DNA from: Hirudo medicinalis
Lineage: Eukaryota > Annelida > Clitellata > Hirudinida > Hirudinidae
Reading direction: 5' to 3'
Length of the DNA: 64,000 nucleotides
Assembly (NCBI GenBank): GCA_011800805.1
Contig: MPNW01000193.1
Span: forward strand, 314,529 to 378,528
In this document: piece by piece, positions 1 through 12,339 of the stretch
Layout of the letters: each line of letters starts with the position of its first letter
Position numbering within the stretch: position 1 is the first letter of the stretch
Translations under genes and position numbers: made by a program
The notes under the pieces: generated by a model
Databases searched by the model: none
Seen by the model: only the letters and a program-made list of their open reading frames with translations
What the model was told of the DNA's origin: nothing

Positions 1-154
1 CGAAGTTTCTCCTGGTAATCTGCCACATTTTCTGATCTACCTTTAGATTGACTCATACGCTTGAAGCTATTCCACTTTCGATCCGTTTAGCAATTTTCCC
101 TAAGTGATCATCATAATCACTGTCGTAGTCACACGCAGTACTACTTCTCTTCAG

Positions 155-1805
155 ATGGACGAACGCGTTCCTTCTCAATTGTCACCCACATGTATTCCTT
201 CGCCTTCGTCTCCTCTTCCAAACGTCTCCGGCATTCGGGGTTTCTTCCGCAAGAGACACAAGTCCGTCGGCAACAGTTCTCCCCTGCCCAACCAAGGCCC
301 ACAACCGGATCCCGAGGGTGCGCCCGGCCACACTCCTACACCTCCTAAAACTCCGCCCAGCAATAGCAGCGGCCAATCGTCGGGTGGCTCGAAAATTAGG
401 AGCCTTTTCTTTGGATCCAGTAAGAACAAGCAGAAAGCCGACCCTATGTCGTACTTCTCTGTCAGTTTGCATGAACCTGTCACCAGACATTCATCTCTCA
501 AGTGAGTTTGACAATCTGATTGATTGATTAATTGATTGATTGGTTGATTGATTGATTGGATGGTTGATTAATTTGTTGAAGAGGGTCACGATGTCAACAG
601 CAAAGCAAACCTCATTCATAAAATAACTTCGTCACAAACTAACAACCTTGTCAAAGAGAAGAACTGAGCACTTGTTCTGTTCTTGTGCTCTTGTTCTGTT
701 CTTGTGCTCTTGTTCTGTTCTTGTGCTCTTGTTCTGTTCTTGTGCTCTTGTTCTGTTCTTGTGCTCTTGTTCTGTTCTTGTGCTCTTGTTCTGTTCTTGA
801 TGTTAATGTCATTGCAGAGGCTTTCTTAATTTCTTCTCGTCATGTTGCCGATGATGACATGTTGATCTATTGTCGTCACCATGTTTACCAAAAGTCGTAA
901 CTATGGTTACCATCGCCACCGTCACAGCAAGCGAGGCTTGACAATTTGATGACGTTCGAATGTTCCCCAGTGTTCATTTCTTTTACGTTCTGCTCGAACT
1001 TTCGAAATGCACTTAAGATTGGATGATGATGATGATGGTGGTGGTGATTGATGATGGTGATTGATGATGGTGATGGTGATTGATGATGGTGATGATGCTG
1101 CTGACCTTTTTTCCTATTTTTGGTGGGAGGGCAATAAACATCAGGGAGGGCGTTGTTTAAATGACATCTATTTGTATCGGTGATGAATGAATGAATAGAT
1201 TGGGGGAGCGAAATGACCAGGGTCCCCCATTAATTTCACCCCGGCGCGACCTTTTGATCTTTCCATTTTTTTCCTTCAATCCATCATTCCTCGTTTATTT
1301 CCAGGCATAGACACGAAAGCATCGCCATAGACTCGCCGGCCACGAGGAGGAACGCCAACAGTTGCTATGGCGACGTGATCCACGAGGGTGATGATGATGA
1401 TTACGAGTACGGCTCCTCATCGCATAGGTTGCTCTATGGGAATATCTACCACACGCCCCAACAACAGACCTACCTGAACTCCCCTGCAGGTGGTAAGTAG
1501 ATGATGATGATGATGATGATGATGTTATGAGTAATTGGCGGTGATGACTATGGTGGTGATGGTAATAGTGATGGCGCTGACTACGACGACGATGATGATG
1601 ATGATAATGTTAATGTTGATGATAACCATGGCATGGGTGGCCCTGCTGTTAAAGTATTCTTGTCGTATGAGGGGATCAAATGCTTATGCAATGAAAAATA
1701 ACTTTTCATCCTCAGGTCCTACGTGATCCTCACTTTTACTCAATGAACGTGTTTGTCTTGATGGCAATAATAATAATAATGTTATTCTTATTCTTTGTTA
1801 TCAAG

Positions 1806-1843
<38 letters not shown>

Positions 1844-2836
1844 GATTGTTGTTGCTGTTGTTGTTGTACGTGTTATTATTGTTATTATTATTTATTGTTG
1901 TTAATAATTATAATGTTATAATTATTATTATTGACCTTGAAGATGATTGTGGCAGCCTCTTGGTAAATAGATTTCCAGTCAAATCTAGGATGTCCGAATT
2001 GCACTTTGTGGAATTGAATTGGTTTGAAGTGATATTTACTGTTTATTATTTTAATAATTTCAATAAACAATTCAAAGAACCAACCGATGGGGTTCAATCC
2101 ACCCACACGGCAAGTGGCAAACATGCGTAGGATACCTTGGAGAGTTAATACAAGTTGCAATCTTTTTATGACGGGGTACCGTTATATTTATTCGTCAAAT
2201 TTATTCGGCAGCAGCATCATCATCGTCGTCTTCATCATCGTGAAGAACAACTCTTCACTATTTAGTATTCTCATTATTGTTGTTGTCTCTGTCGACTTAA
2301 GCCATGTAGTTTCGACTTTTCAGAACTGGTTTGAGGCGGTTTGGATGTCTATTTATGGCATTTGAATCCTTTCGAAGTTCTTTCTCTCACTCCTAAATGA
2401 ATGAACCAGTTAAAACTTGACTTTCAAATCCTCATAAGAAGGAATTATAAATATAATTTAATTTTTTGCTCAGAAAATATTACTGCAATGACACAACACG
2501 ACAATCACGTCTGTGTCTTGGGTTAAAAACATTATAAGCAGACCATGTTGCTTGAGAAATTTAGACCTTTCTTTTTCCTTGTGACAAATGAAGGATGTTG
2601 TTGACCTTGAAGCATCGTCACTTTGTTAACAATTACGCAACAATTTAATTAGGACTTTCATTTTAAATAATATCATCATCATCATCATCGTCAACGATGA
2701 AGAAAGTGCAACAGAGATGAAGTTCTGATGACCTCAGCCAATTAAAATATTCAATAATAATAATAATAATGATGGTTATGATAATGATGATGACGATGAC
2801 GACGACGATGATGACAACAACAACAACAACAACAAC

Positions 2837-2868
<32 letters not shown>

Positions 2869-3263
2869 TAACAAAGCAATAAATCTGATCAGCAGCTTGC
2901 GAGCATCCATTTAGCGCGATCTTCATTGTCATGAGAGACGGCTTTGACGTACGACACATTGACTTACAACAATGCAGCCTTAAGTTTGTTGTGGTAAAAA
3001 AATTATAAATTTAAAAATCATTTTGCAGATTTATTGCAAAAAAATTGTTGAACAAATAATTTGACTTCGTCTGAAGAATCCTTTGACAATTCAACAGTTG
3101 TAAACTTTGATCTGAGATCTCGGCTGCAAGTGAAACGAAAGTGTAATGAGTATAGTATCTGATGATGATGATGATGATTATTATTATTATTATTTTGTGT
3201 CTTTGACATTTGAGACATTTTGAGAGACCCCTGTGTCCATGACCTCAATTAAAATAACAATTA

Positions 3264-3296
<33 letters not shown>

Positions 3297-3915
3297 GTAA
3301 TAATAATGTAATAATAACTTGGGCTTCATTATTTATTCCTTAGTCTAAGAGCTGCGCCATCACATCCCACTCAATATTACTTTAAATTATTTCAACCAAT
3401 ATGCATATGGCGCTATATAAATGAACCACATTTTCATTGAAAACATTCATTTCCAGTAATTTACCGATCACGTGGAGGCGCCATTACACGTCCTATTAAA
3501 AAGCTCAATGAATTATTCATGAGCTGATTAAAAGGCGTGGCAAACTTAAATTATCTGATTAAATTAGTTCACGCCGATTGGTCAGGATCAAGTTTTATGT
3601 AAACAAAGCTGGAGTTATTTATAGTTAGACTTTATAGTTTCAGTCCCAACTGCATGTTCTGCATCCTTTGGGATCCTCATATGTTGATGTTGCTTCACTC
3701 ATTTTTGCCAGGATCACGTTTTCATTAATATTAATGTTATTCTCATGAATATACATCAGATCTGAGGATGATTAAAGTGCTTAATTTGTAAAAAAAAATT
3801 ATTTTCGTGCTTCTAATTGGTCGGCTGAATATTAATAATAATTATTATTAGTGTTATTTATTGTTAATTTAGTGTTAATTATTATTATTATTATTATTAT
3901 TGTTATTATTGTTGT

Positions 3916-3951
<36 letters not shown>

Positions 3952-4241
3952 GTTATTATTATTATTATTATTATTATTGTTATTATTATTATTNGATTAT
4001 TTTTATGATTATATAAATATTAGGTGATAACAATTGATTATTTTTATGATTATATAAATATTAGGTGATAACAATTGATTATTTTTATGATTATATAAAT
4101 ATTAGGTGATAACAATTGATTTATGGCAATGCAATTATAGATATCTTTAACGTATAATTATTGGCTAACAATGTTAAAACCGTGTGAAATAAATTGAACA
4201 TATTATAATGATGATTGTTATTATTATTATTATTATTATTA

Positions 4242-4276
<35 letters not shown>

Positions 4277-4301
4277 GTTATTATTATTATTATTATTATT
4301 A

Positions 4302-4342
<41 letters not shown>

Positions 4343-5955
4343 TGTAACTCATTAATAGTTATGCATCTTGTAACGTGCACAGGATCTCGTCACTTCTCCC
4401 TCATGCAGAAGAGAAGTTGCAGTGTCAGAGAGGTTGGACCAGTCGAGTTTGTTGAGATGTTCAGGAGCAGAGCAAACTCAGAGGCACAAAAGGTACCGGA
4501 AAACCTAGGCACAAAGTGCAAGACCCCCAGAGTAAGGATGAGATGATGTTGGTGATTGTGGTGATAATGTTGATGATGGTGGTGGTGATGATGGTGATTC
4601 TGATGACGATGGTGATGACGATGATAGTGGCGATGATGGTGATGGTATTGATTATGTTATTATGCAAAGCTGATAGAAACAAAAGTCACTGTGAGAATGC
4701 TAACAGCAGTGATGCCTTCATGAAAGCACAACTGCTAAAATAAAGTTTATGTGGGAATATGGATTTCACGATTTTGTCACGATTTTGCAATGTCAGTTAA
4801 ATATTACGATACCAATTAAATATTTGCAATATGATGTTGATAATTTAATGGGTTATGCAGTGAGTTGTTCACACACATGTATAAGCCTGACCCTTGCATC
4901 ATTGTTGTATTGTAGTGATTGGTAATTTGTTTTAAATTAATAAAATATTTTAATATTATAATATATTTAATGTTAATATTAATGTCTGTTTATTCCAGCA
5001 GGTGTCTGGGAATTTGTCGAATAGCTCGAGTGAGTGAAAAGGTTGAATTTTTCTTGATTTCAAATTTAAAAGAATGCATTCCGTCTGGAGTTTGTCTTTG
5101 TTATTATTATTATTGTTTATTATTATTGTTTTTATAATTATTTGCTGCCCATGTAATACATGAAAGGTTTTCTACTGTAATTGTTATCATAATAATATTA
5201 TATTATATTAAATAATTGTTATTAATAATAATATTCTAAATAATTTGTCGTCATTTGAAACATTTGTTGTGCCTTCTTGATGGTCTTTATAGATGCCATG
5301 CCATGTCTTTACCATCATCATCGTCATCATCATCTCAATCATCATCATCAGCGTTATCATCACCGCCATCTTTAGAACAATGTTTAATTCTCTCTTTTTG
5401 AATTGAGCCATGAAGTCAAGTCAATACACTGCCAACATCGTAATACGTGTAGATCTTATCATCAACTTATCATCACTATTATCGTCATCATCATCATCAT
5501 CGTCGTCGTCGTCATCATCATCCAGATTCAACACCAGATTACTGTCCCTTCGACCAAGGCAGGTCATCATTTGGAAGGACAGCACCAACGGCACTCAAGT
5601 GTTTAGAGTTAGAATCTACTTTTAGTTGGTTCATTTGTCCGTTTTCGATTGACATCATGTTGGAATGAAATGGAATAAAACTAAATAGAATTAAATAAAA
5701 TGGAATAAAACTAAATAGAATTAAATAAAATGGAATAGAAAGTACAAAAAAAAGGAATTTCCAAAGGGAATTCACACTCTCTCAGCTATGGGATATCCTG
5801 TTGACTATAATCAGCATTTGCGTAATTAGGATTGGTCGCATGGTCAATTTCACGTCTCTTATGGTTACTATAGTAATGATGATAGGTCTGCAACTCTAAT
5901 GTTTACAATTGCTGCATCTGCTACAAGATTGCATTGCAATGATAATCAACAACAA

Positions 5956-5988
<33 letters not shown>

Positions 5989-8680
5989 GTAATAATAATA
6001 ATAATAATATTAACGACAGTGATTTTAATGCCAACAATAACGTATTTATTTTTTAGCTTCCCAGTAACGAGGATGAAGAAAAACTAATGAGACAGTCTCC
6101 TGATGAAGGTCATTATAATAATTTATTATAATAATTTCATTATAATAATTTATTATAATAATTTCATTATAATAATTTATTATCGTGGCTCGTAGTCATA
6201 TCCATAGTCATTGTCACGGGTTATTAGCATATTTGCATTTCTGAGTTGATGCCAAGTGCTTCAAACGAACTTCTACAGTTTAACACACCCAAAAACCATA
6301 ATCTCTTTAAGTCTTATAACTAATATTTCTATTATGACGGTAGTTAAAATAAAATAAAATTATTATTCAATTAATAGTAATAATATTAATAATAATTATA
6401 TATATATATATATATTAATATCACAGGTCACCCAATTATTCGACAACCTCCCTATTTTCAGACGACACTCCTGACATGGCTTACTTGAGGTTCCTCAAGT
6501 CTCACCCGTGCTATGACGTCATACCGACCAGCACCAAGCTCATTGTTCTGGACACCTTTCTCACGGTGCGTTCAATCGATTGATTCAATTGCCCAGGTGA
6601 AGTGAGGTGAGGTGAGGTGAGGTGAGGTGAGGTGAGGTGAGATGAGGGCACAAGAGTTGATTGGCACTTGATCGACTCTTGAGCAGTAGAAAAATGCATT
6701 GATCAGAAAGGACGTTCTCTGAATGGGAAAAACCCACTGCTTAAGGAAAATTCCTGCTTAAATTATGATTATGCATTTGTTTTTAATTGTAATTTCAATT
6801 ACGTTGAAACTTTGATGATATTCCTTGTAGTAATACCAAATATTAGTTTGTTTTATCGAGTATATTCTATGTAAATTCAGATCATTTCAAAAGTGCACAT
6901 TTATGCAAAATTTTAAAAGATGGAATTTTTAGATCAGTAATGACTGAAACTTGTAAATTATTTTTAAAATAAATAACATACAAATATTGTTAAACCAGGT
7001 CAAAAGGGCTTTCCTTGCATTGAATGACAACAGAGTTCACGCTGCTCCGCTCTGGGACACGAAGAAACAGGATTTCATAGGTTTGCCATCTTGTTTGCTA
7101 TAGATATCTCAGGCTACAATGGCTCTTTAAGAAATTTATTAATAATGACCTCGATGTTATTTATGATCATTGTTTTTGTAATTCTGATGATGTCGTGAGC
7201 ATATGCCGTCTGCATTTTTGAACAGGAATGCTGACCATAACAGATTTCATCAGAGTTCTCTTGAAATGCCACAGAGACAAGATGGTCGGTTGTCTTATTC
7301 CGTTATCTACGGAATTCATTCTTCAAATGAACTCTCAATATTGTACGCTTTATTAATGTCTTAATATCAGTAATGATTTGGCTTAAAAAAATCTGGTTGG
7401 GCAGATTGTAATGGAGTAACTGAATTTCTTTCAAAAAACCTAGCTTTTGCAAAAGAAAATTCCACTTATCCCTAAGTTGTATTACTTCATGTAGTGACAT
7501 ATGATATTAAAATGTCACGTGATATAACGTGATTACGATCATGACATGATATTAAAATGTCATGTGATATAACGAGATTATGATCATGACATGATATTAA
7601 AATGTCATGTGATATTACGTGACTACGATCATGACATCAGAGGTTTCCAAACCGTGGTCCGCAGGCCATTTGTGGCCTGCCAGCTGTCAGAAAGTGGTCC
7701 ACAAGGCCTCGATATTTAATATAACATATTTTAATAATTTCAAAAATGCACTCTGAGCACCCGTCAGCATGCGATAATTCACTCTGCTCGTGGTTGTTGC
7801 ACTAGGATTTTATCGAATGTGCTTGTCCGAAACGTTGGAAAATTCCCTTTTTCCAGCCTGGTCGACCAATCAGAGTGTGCAAGATGCCATGTTGTCGTCT
7901 GTTACAACTGCTTAGCAGTCTGCAAATTAAATTTATTGCTAAATGAACTTTTTATTTTAAACCAAATGATGACTGCAGTGTATTTGTATTTGTATTTATT
8001 CGATTTTTGAGTGCCTTACGTATCCAGGCAGGATGTGAAGGCACTTTTAATCGATCTACCATTTATATAGCGCCCCTACCCTAGGGCACTCCCTGGCAGT
8101 GCAGGCCGGGTTGCGAACGTGACCGTTGCTACTACCGTCGCATGCAGGAACACAACCCATTCGGCCAACCTGCATGCCTAATAGTAGTACTTGACGCTGA
8201 CTGCTTTTAAAGTTTTAGAATTTGGTTGCTGAAAGTTAAGAAAGTTAAGAATGATATTGCACGACTTTTACAATTTTATAACATTGTGGCTCGTTTAACT
8301 AGCGAAAATAGTAGATATGGCCATCTGCTTGAAAAGCTTGGGAACCACTGTGAGATATGATTTTAAAGTGTAGTGTTATATAACGTGATTAAGATCATGA
8401 TAAATGTGATCAGGAGAGTAGGGCATAATTGATATCATTTGTAATCAGTACATTGTTTCACACGATGATGTTTTTGCATCATTTCAGTCCATCCTCCAGA
8501 ACAGTGAAGATCATACTCTGGCTTACTGGGCAGGCGAGTTTTTTTATATATTTTATTAGGGTTAATTAATTTTAATTTTAATTTGTTAGGATTAATTAAT
8601 TTTAATTATAATTAATATATTAATCTACACATTTAAAACTGCACTGTGGGTAATCATTATTGTTATTACTGTTGTTGTTA

Positions 8681-8730
<50 letters not shown>

Positions 8731-8788
8731 GCTATTCAATATTACCATTATTATTACTATTACTATTACTATTATTAATTTTTATTTA

Positions 8789-8824
<36 letters not shown>

Positions 8825-10702
8825 TGTTATTAATTGGTTAATAATTATTATAACATCATTGAATGTGATGTCAACATTGCCAACATTACATTATATTGTA
8901 ACATCATTGAATGTGATGTCAACATTGCCAACATTACATTATATTGTAACATCATTGAATGTGATGTCAACATTGCCNNNNNNNNNNNNNNNNNNNNNNN
9001 ACATTGCCAACATTACATTATATTGTAACATCATTGAATGTGATGTCAACATTGCCAACATTACATTATATTGTAACATCATTGAATGTGATGTCAACAT
9101 TGCCAACATTACATTATATTGTAACATTCCTTCTCTCTTTGTGATCATTTGCCATAAATCGTCCTGTTATTAGACCTTATTTTACAATTCCTTGAATTTC
9201 TTTCATAACAAAATATTTCTTTATAGGACACTTGTAACATGTAACTTCATTCTTTCATTCATTCGTTCGATCGTTCGCATAGGTGTTAACATTGTATTGT
9301 AGTGATTGTTCGAACGGTTAACAATTGGATGTTATCAGCAATGTCCAGAATAATTAGGTGACTTGTTGTTTCTTTACAGAATGTTTCGACAACAGTCTTC
9401 TCGGATAATAATAGATCATTGACATTATTATTGACAATGTGCCCAATTGCATCACTGTCTGACATATTGATTTGTTTGGATTTTATTTACGTTTTTATTT
9501 ATTTTTGAACCTTTATTGGTGAAAACTATGGGATTAAAGGTGTCTCATGCCTAAAAAACAAATCCCATAAAATCATCTGAAAGCAAATACTAAGATTTGA
9601 ATGATTAGATTGTTACTTTCAACCAATCACGACTCTTTGTTGAATGACTTTGTTCGACTTATGAATGAATGTGAATGAGTTTCATTTACAATTCAACGAC
9701 ATTCAAGTTAGTTCACGGGGTTGCATTCCTGCAAGCGACGGTCGTAATGTGTCATGTTCTCAACCAAGCCTGTGCTGCCAGGCTCCCAACTCCCTTGGGA
9801 AGGAGCGATGTGTAAAAAGTCGACAAAAATCACCTTCGATAATATGCATACATGGCACTAAATATAAATGAAGTACAAGAACCTTCTGTCATGAACTCGT
9901 ACCACTCGTACAGAGAGCCTCTTCGGCCTCCATCGTCAGGAGATGCTGTACGTGACCCCGGACGAGAGCATGTACGAGGTCATCAACAAACTTCTTGGCT
10001 TTAAGATCCACAGGCTGCCCATCATGGATGTGAACACGGGCAACATCCTCTATGTCGTCACCCTCAAGAGGATACTGAGATACCTCTATCTCTTCGTTAG
10101 TGGATGTTGCTTTCAATGCTTGTCGTCTATGTTGCCATGTTGTGTTGCTGCTGTTGTTGCTGCTGCTGCTTTTGTTGTTGTTGTTCCCTCTTGTGAAGGA
10201 AAATGAAAATAATGATGATAGTAATGTAATCGTGATTGTTATTGTTTCAGTTCCAGCACTACAATATTCCCCATCCTTACTTCATGAACCAGACCCTTGT
10301 GGAACTCAATGTTGGACCTATCAAGATCTTGCATTGGTAACAGCCACATTGTCAAGCTTTCGATGATGATGGTGATGACGTCGATGACGACTCTGATGGT
10401 TGCGATGCTGATGCTGATGATGGTGACGAGTAACTTTAATACAGCAAATATAAAATTATAATTTCCGTTCGGATCTTTTTATTCTTCATATTTATTGAGA
10501 CCAAAGCGACCGACCTCTTAGTCATCTCTTAGTCAAAAAATCTTTGTTGTTGCTGAAACTGACAAATCTGTTTACTGTTGCATCCATCTTTCCTTGAAGC
10601 GCCTGCCAATAAATGTGCCCACGTTGACGTGTTTCCGTTCGATGATGTTTGCTTTGTCTCTTTGTTGTGACCTCTTTCCTTGTTTGAGGTTGGTTATCTC
10701 AG

Positions 10703-10735
<33 letters not shown>

Positions 10736-11583
10736 GGAGGAGGAGGAGGAGGACTCTAATTACTCTTGTGCTGAAATATTTGTTCTACAGTCTCATGTGT
10801 TGATTGAATTAATTTGATTATTTGATCAATTAATGAATGGATGAACGAATGAATGCAATTGAATTGTTCTCAATTTCCAGGTGACGCCAAAAACGAATCT
10901 GTCCGATGCCCTGGAGATGATGATTAACAGACGAGTTTCCTCTCTGCCCATCGTCAACAACACCAACAAACTCATCGGCATTTTCAACAAGAACCTCATG
11001 ATGGTGAGGCCCATCATCATCATCGTCATCGTCGTCTATGTCATCACCATCATCACCAACATCGTCGTCGATGTCATCACCATCATCACCAACATCGTCT
11101 TCATGGCCACGGTCATCATCATTTTCCTTGTCGCTTCCATTCGTGTATCATTATCGGTATCATTCGACCTCAACTTTTGTCTTAGATTTATTTCACTTTT
11201 TTAAATTAATTTATTAATTTATTTGTCACCAATTTCTCGGCATTTTAAAGCCGACACTTGGCGTCATAGCGAGTTTACTGAATTGAATAAATTATGATAA
11301 CGAAGGGTAATTTAGTAATGTTAATGTAGTGTGTTTACTGATTAAAATATATTATGATAACGAAGGGTCTGGATTCCGAGGAGGCCTATGCAGACCTGGC
11401 GATATCTATTGGTCAGGTTTTCAATGGAACTGTGAGTTTGTTCTTGAAGCTGATTATTGAAGCGATAACAAGTAAATTAATAACAAGTCATAAACATAAT
11501 CTTGATTAATACAATACTTTTAATTGGGATGATATTTTTGGAAATGATGATGGTAGTGGTGGTGGCGGCGGTGATGGTGGTGA

Positions 11584-11617
<34 letters not shown>

Positions 11618-12339
11618 GGTGTTGATGATGATATTGTTAATTGAAATTTATTTGTGCTATTTACAAAAGACCCTTGTATCAGCCAAAACCTGTCTGAAGA
11701 CGGACTTCTATCAGGATGTAGTGGGCAAGATTGTGAACAGTGAGGTAAAGTATCAATAATATTAATGTTTGTACTTTTACTTAGCCAATTTTATTTATTA
11801 ACTAAATTTTCATTATTAATTTTAATTCATATTATTCTGGATAATATTTTTGGTGACAAGATCCACTGATTGATAAAACATTAAATGTTTTTAACATAAA
11901 GTCAAGATCTCTTTATGTTTGCTATTTGTTTTTCCTTGTAAATAAAAATAATCATTGCCAATTTGCATGCACAATCAAAACATCCTAATGAATGCAGACG
12001 CAAAATGCATCAGCACCAACATAAAGCTCTGTTTGTTTTTTTTTTATTGGGTGGTCACTTCTTTAAGACTACCTGATGTCTAGTACATAATGTTGAATAA
12101 AGACTGTTGTGTACATGTTCTCTTGTTGAGTCTTTTTGTGATTATTGAGATAAGAGGACAAGCACAAAACACGTGAATTTGCCAATAGTAAAAATAGCTA
12201 ACCTGAATTTAAATTGTGACAGGTGCACAGGGTGATCATTGTCGATGGCAACGGAAGAGTCGAGGGAGTGATATCGTGTTCCGATGTCATGAGGCACATG
12301 GTCACACAGTGGGAAGAATTAACTTCAGTACTCCAAGGT
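155..12339 (+). CDS. PRKAG: AMP-activated protein kinase gamma subunit (long, gamma-2-like N-terminus)
   Basis: Regulatory subunit of AMPK: four CBS repeats bind AMP/ADP/ATP and set kinase activity. Exons I can join: 155-501, 1305-1492, 4383-4492, 6057-6108, 6462-6565, 6999-7080, 7226-7284, 8488-8533, 9914-10095, 10251-10336, 10881-11003, 11366-11431, 11670-11744 and 12233 to about 12339. The N-terminal exons give a Ser/Pro/basic region (SGIRGFFRKR, SLFFGSSKNK) like the human gamma-2 extension. CBS1 carries SHPCYDVIPTSTKL and GMLTITDF, CBS2 has KIHRLPIMD and LKRILRYL, CBS3 has RRVSSLPIV, and CBS4 has SEVHRVIIVDGNG and SCSD. The ATG at 155 directly follows an AG acceptor, so upstream exons may exist outside the window. 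The last exon runs into a GAT/TTA repeat and the true stop was not found. The 8533 donor is GC rather than GT. The 10336/10881 junction is out of frame by one base. Confidence 0.88.
571..660. other. AMPK gamma intron 1, unremarkable part
   Basis: The intron opens with a short (GATT)n tract at about 518-560. This stretch holds no open frame or motif I can support. Confidence 0.4.
671..797. repeat. 19-bp minisatellite, about seven copies
   Basis: A 19-bp unit (TTGTTCTGTTCTTGTGCTC) repeats nearly perfectly about seven times inside AMPK gamma intron 1. Because 19 is not a multiple of three, the open frame through it cycles through all three frames and is an artefact. Confidence 0.9.
1023..1100. 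repeat. GAT/GGT trinucleotide microsatellite
   Basis: Imperfect (GAT)n/(GGT)n tract in AMPK gamma intron 1. Similar tracts recur in most introns of the window. Confidence 0.8.
1754..1930. repeat. ATT/TTG trinucleotide microsatellite
   Basis: Long imperfect (ATT)n with TTG interruptions in an AMPK gamma intron. Open frames here (poly-Ile/Leu) are repeat artefacts. Confidence 0.85.
2750..2875. repeat. AAT/GAT/AAC microsatellite block
   Basis: Adjacent (AAT)n, (GAT)n and (AAC)n runs in an AMPK gamma intron. They create a poly-Ile/Val frame on the minus strand that is not a gene. Confidence 0.85.
3835..3993. repeat. (ATT)n microsatellite next to an ambiguous base
   Basis: Long imperfect (ATT)n run ending at the N at 3994, probably where repeat length could not be resolved in assembly. 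Confidence 0.85.
3995..4117. repeat. 41-bp tandem repeat, three copies
   Basis: Three near-identical 41-bp units start at 3995, 4036 and 4077, each beginning GATTATTTTTATGATTATAT. They follow the (ATT)n run and the single N in an AMPK gamma intron. Confidence 0.92.
4213..4341. repeat. (ATT)n microsatellite, about 43 units
   Basis: Uninterrupted apart from a few GTT units. It lies about 40 bp upstream of the AMPK gamma exon at 4383. The poly-Ile frames on both strands are artefacts. Confidence 0.9.
5670..5745. repeat. 30-bp tandem repeat, about 2.5 copies
   Basis: Units start at 5670, 5700 and 5730, each beginning ATGGAATAAAACTAAATAGA. Intronic, with no coding meaning. Confidence 0.85.
6111..6183. 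repeat. 27-bp AT-rich tandem repeat
   Basis: Units at 6111, 6138 and 6165 beginning CATTATAATAATTTATTATA, directly after the AMPK gamma exon that ends at 6108. Each unit is partly self-complementary. Confidence 0.85.
6594..6648 (+). repeat. (GGTGA)n array of splice-donor-like units
   Basis: About nine pentamers, each creating AG|GTGAG, a close match to the animal 5' splice site. The array begins 28 bp after the real donor at 6566 (ACG|GTGCGT, a weaker match). Retained intron sequence would reach an in-frame TGA at about 6584. Confidence 0.85.
7500..7635. repeat. 45-bp tandem repeat, three copies
   Basis: Three units built on ACATGATATTAAAATGTCAT. A fourth diverged copy begins at about 8351, on the far side of the hAT-like element, so the element apparently inserted into the array. 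Confidence 0.8.
7638..8350. mobile_element. Non-autonomous hAT-like DNA transposon (MITE)
   Basis: The left end reads CAGAGGTTTCCAAACCGTGG and the right end, on the other strand, CAGTGGTTCCCAAGCTT, which together make imperfect terminal inverted repeats. The CAG-GGTT-CCAA pattern is typical of hAT ends. The 713-bp interior has no transposase frame. The flanks TGACAT and TGAGAT are near-matching but not a clean 8-bp duplication, so the age and exact ends are uncertain. Confidence 0.6.
8661..8830. repeat. (ATT)n/(TTA)n microsatellite cluster
   Basis: Several long trinucleotide runs follow one another in an AMPK gamma intron. The Tyr/Leu/Ile-rich frame across them is an artefact. Confidence 0.85.
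8852..9122. repeat. 48-bp minisatellite interrupted by an assembly gap
   Basis: Units start at 8852, 8900, 8948, 9027 and 9075, each beginning AACATCATTGAATGTGATGT. The period is a multiple of three, so a 16-residue repeat frame stays open on both strands. I see no start, splice sites or conservation to support a protein. Bases 8978-9000 are N. Confidence 0.92.

Noticed and set aside
4174..4546. Poly-Ile frames on both strands
   Set aside because: They are translations of an (ATT)n microsatellite. Only 4,383-4,492 inside this stretch is an AMPK gamma exon.
8646..9173. 175-residue frame with a 16-residue repeat
   Set aside because: It arises from microsatellite plus a 48-bp minisatellite whose period is a multiple of three; no start or splice support.
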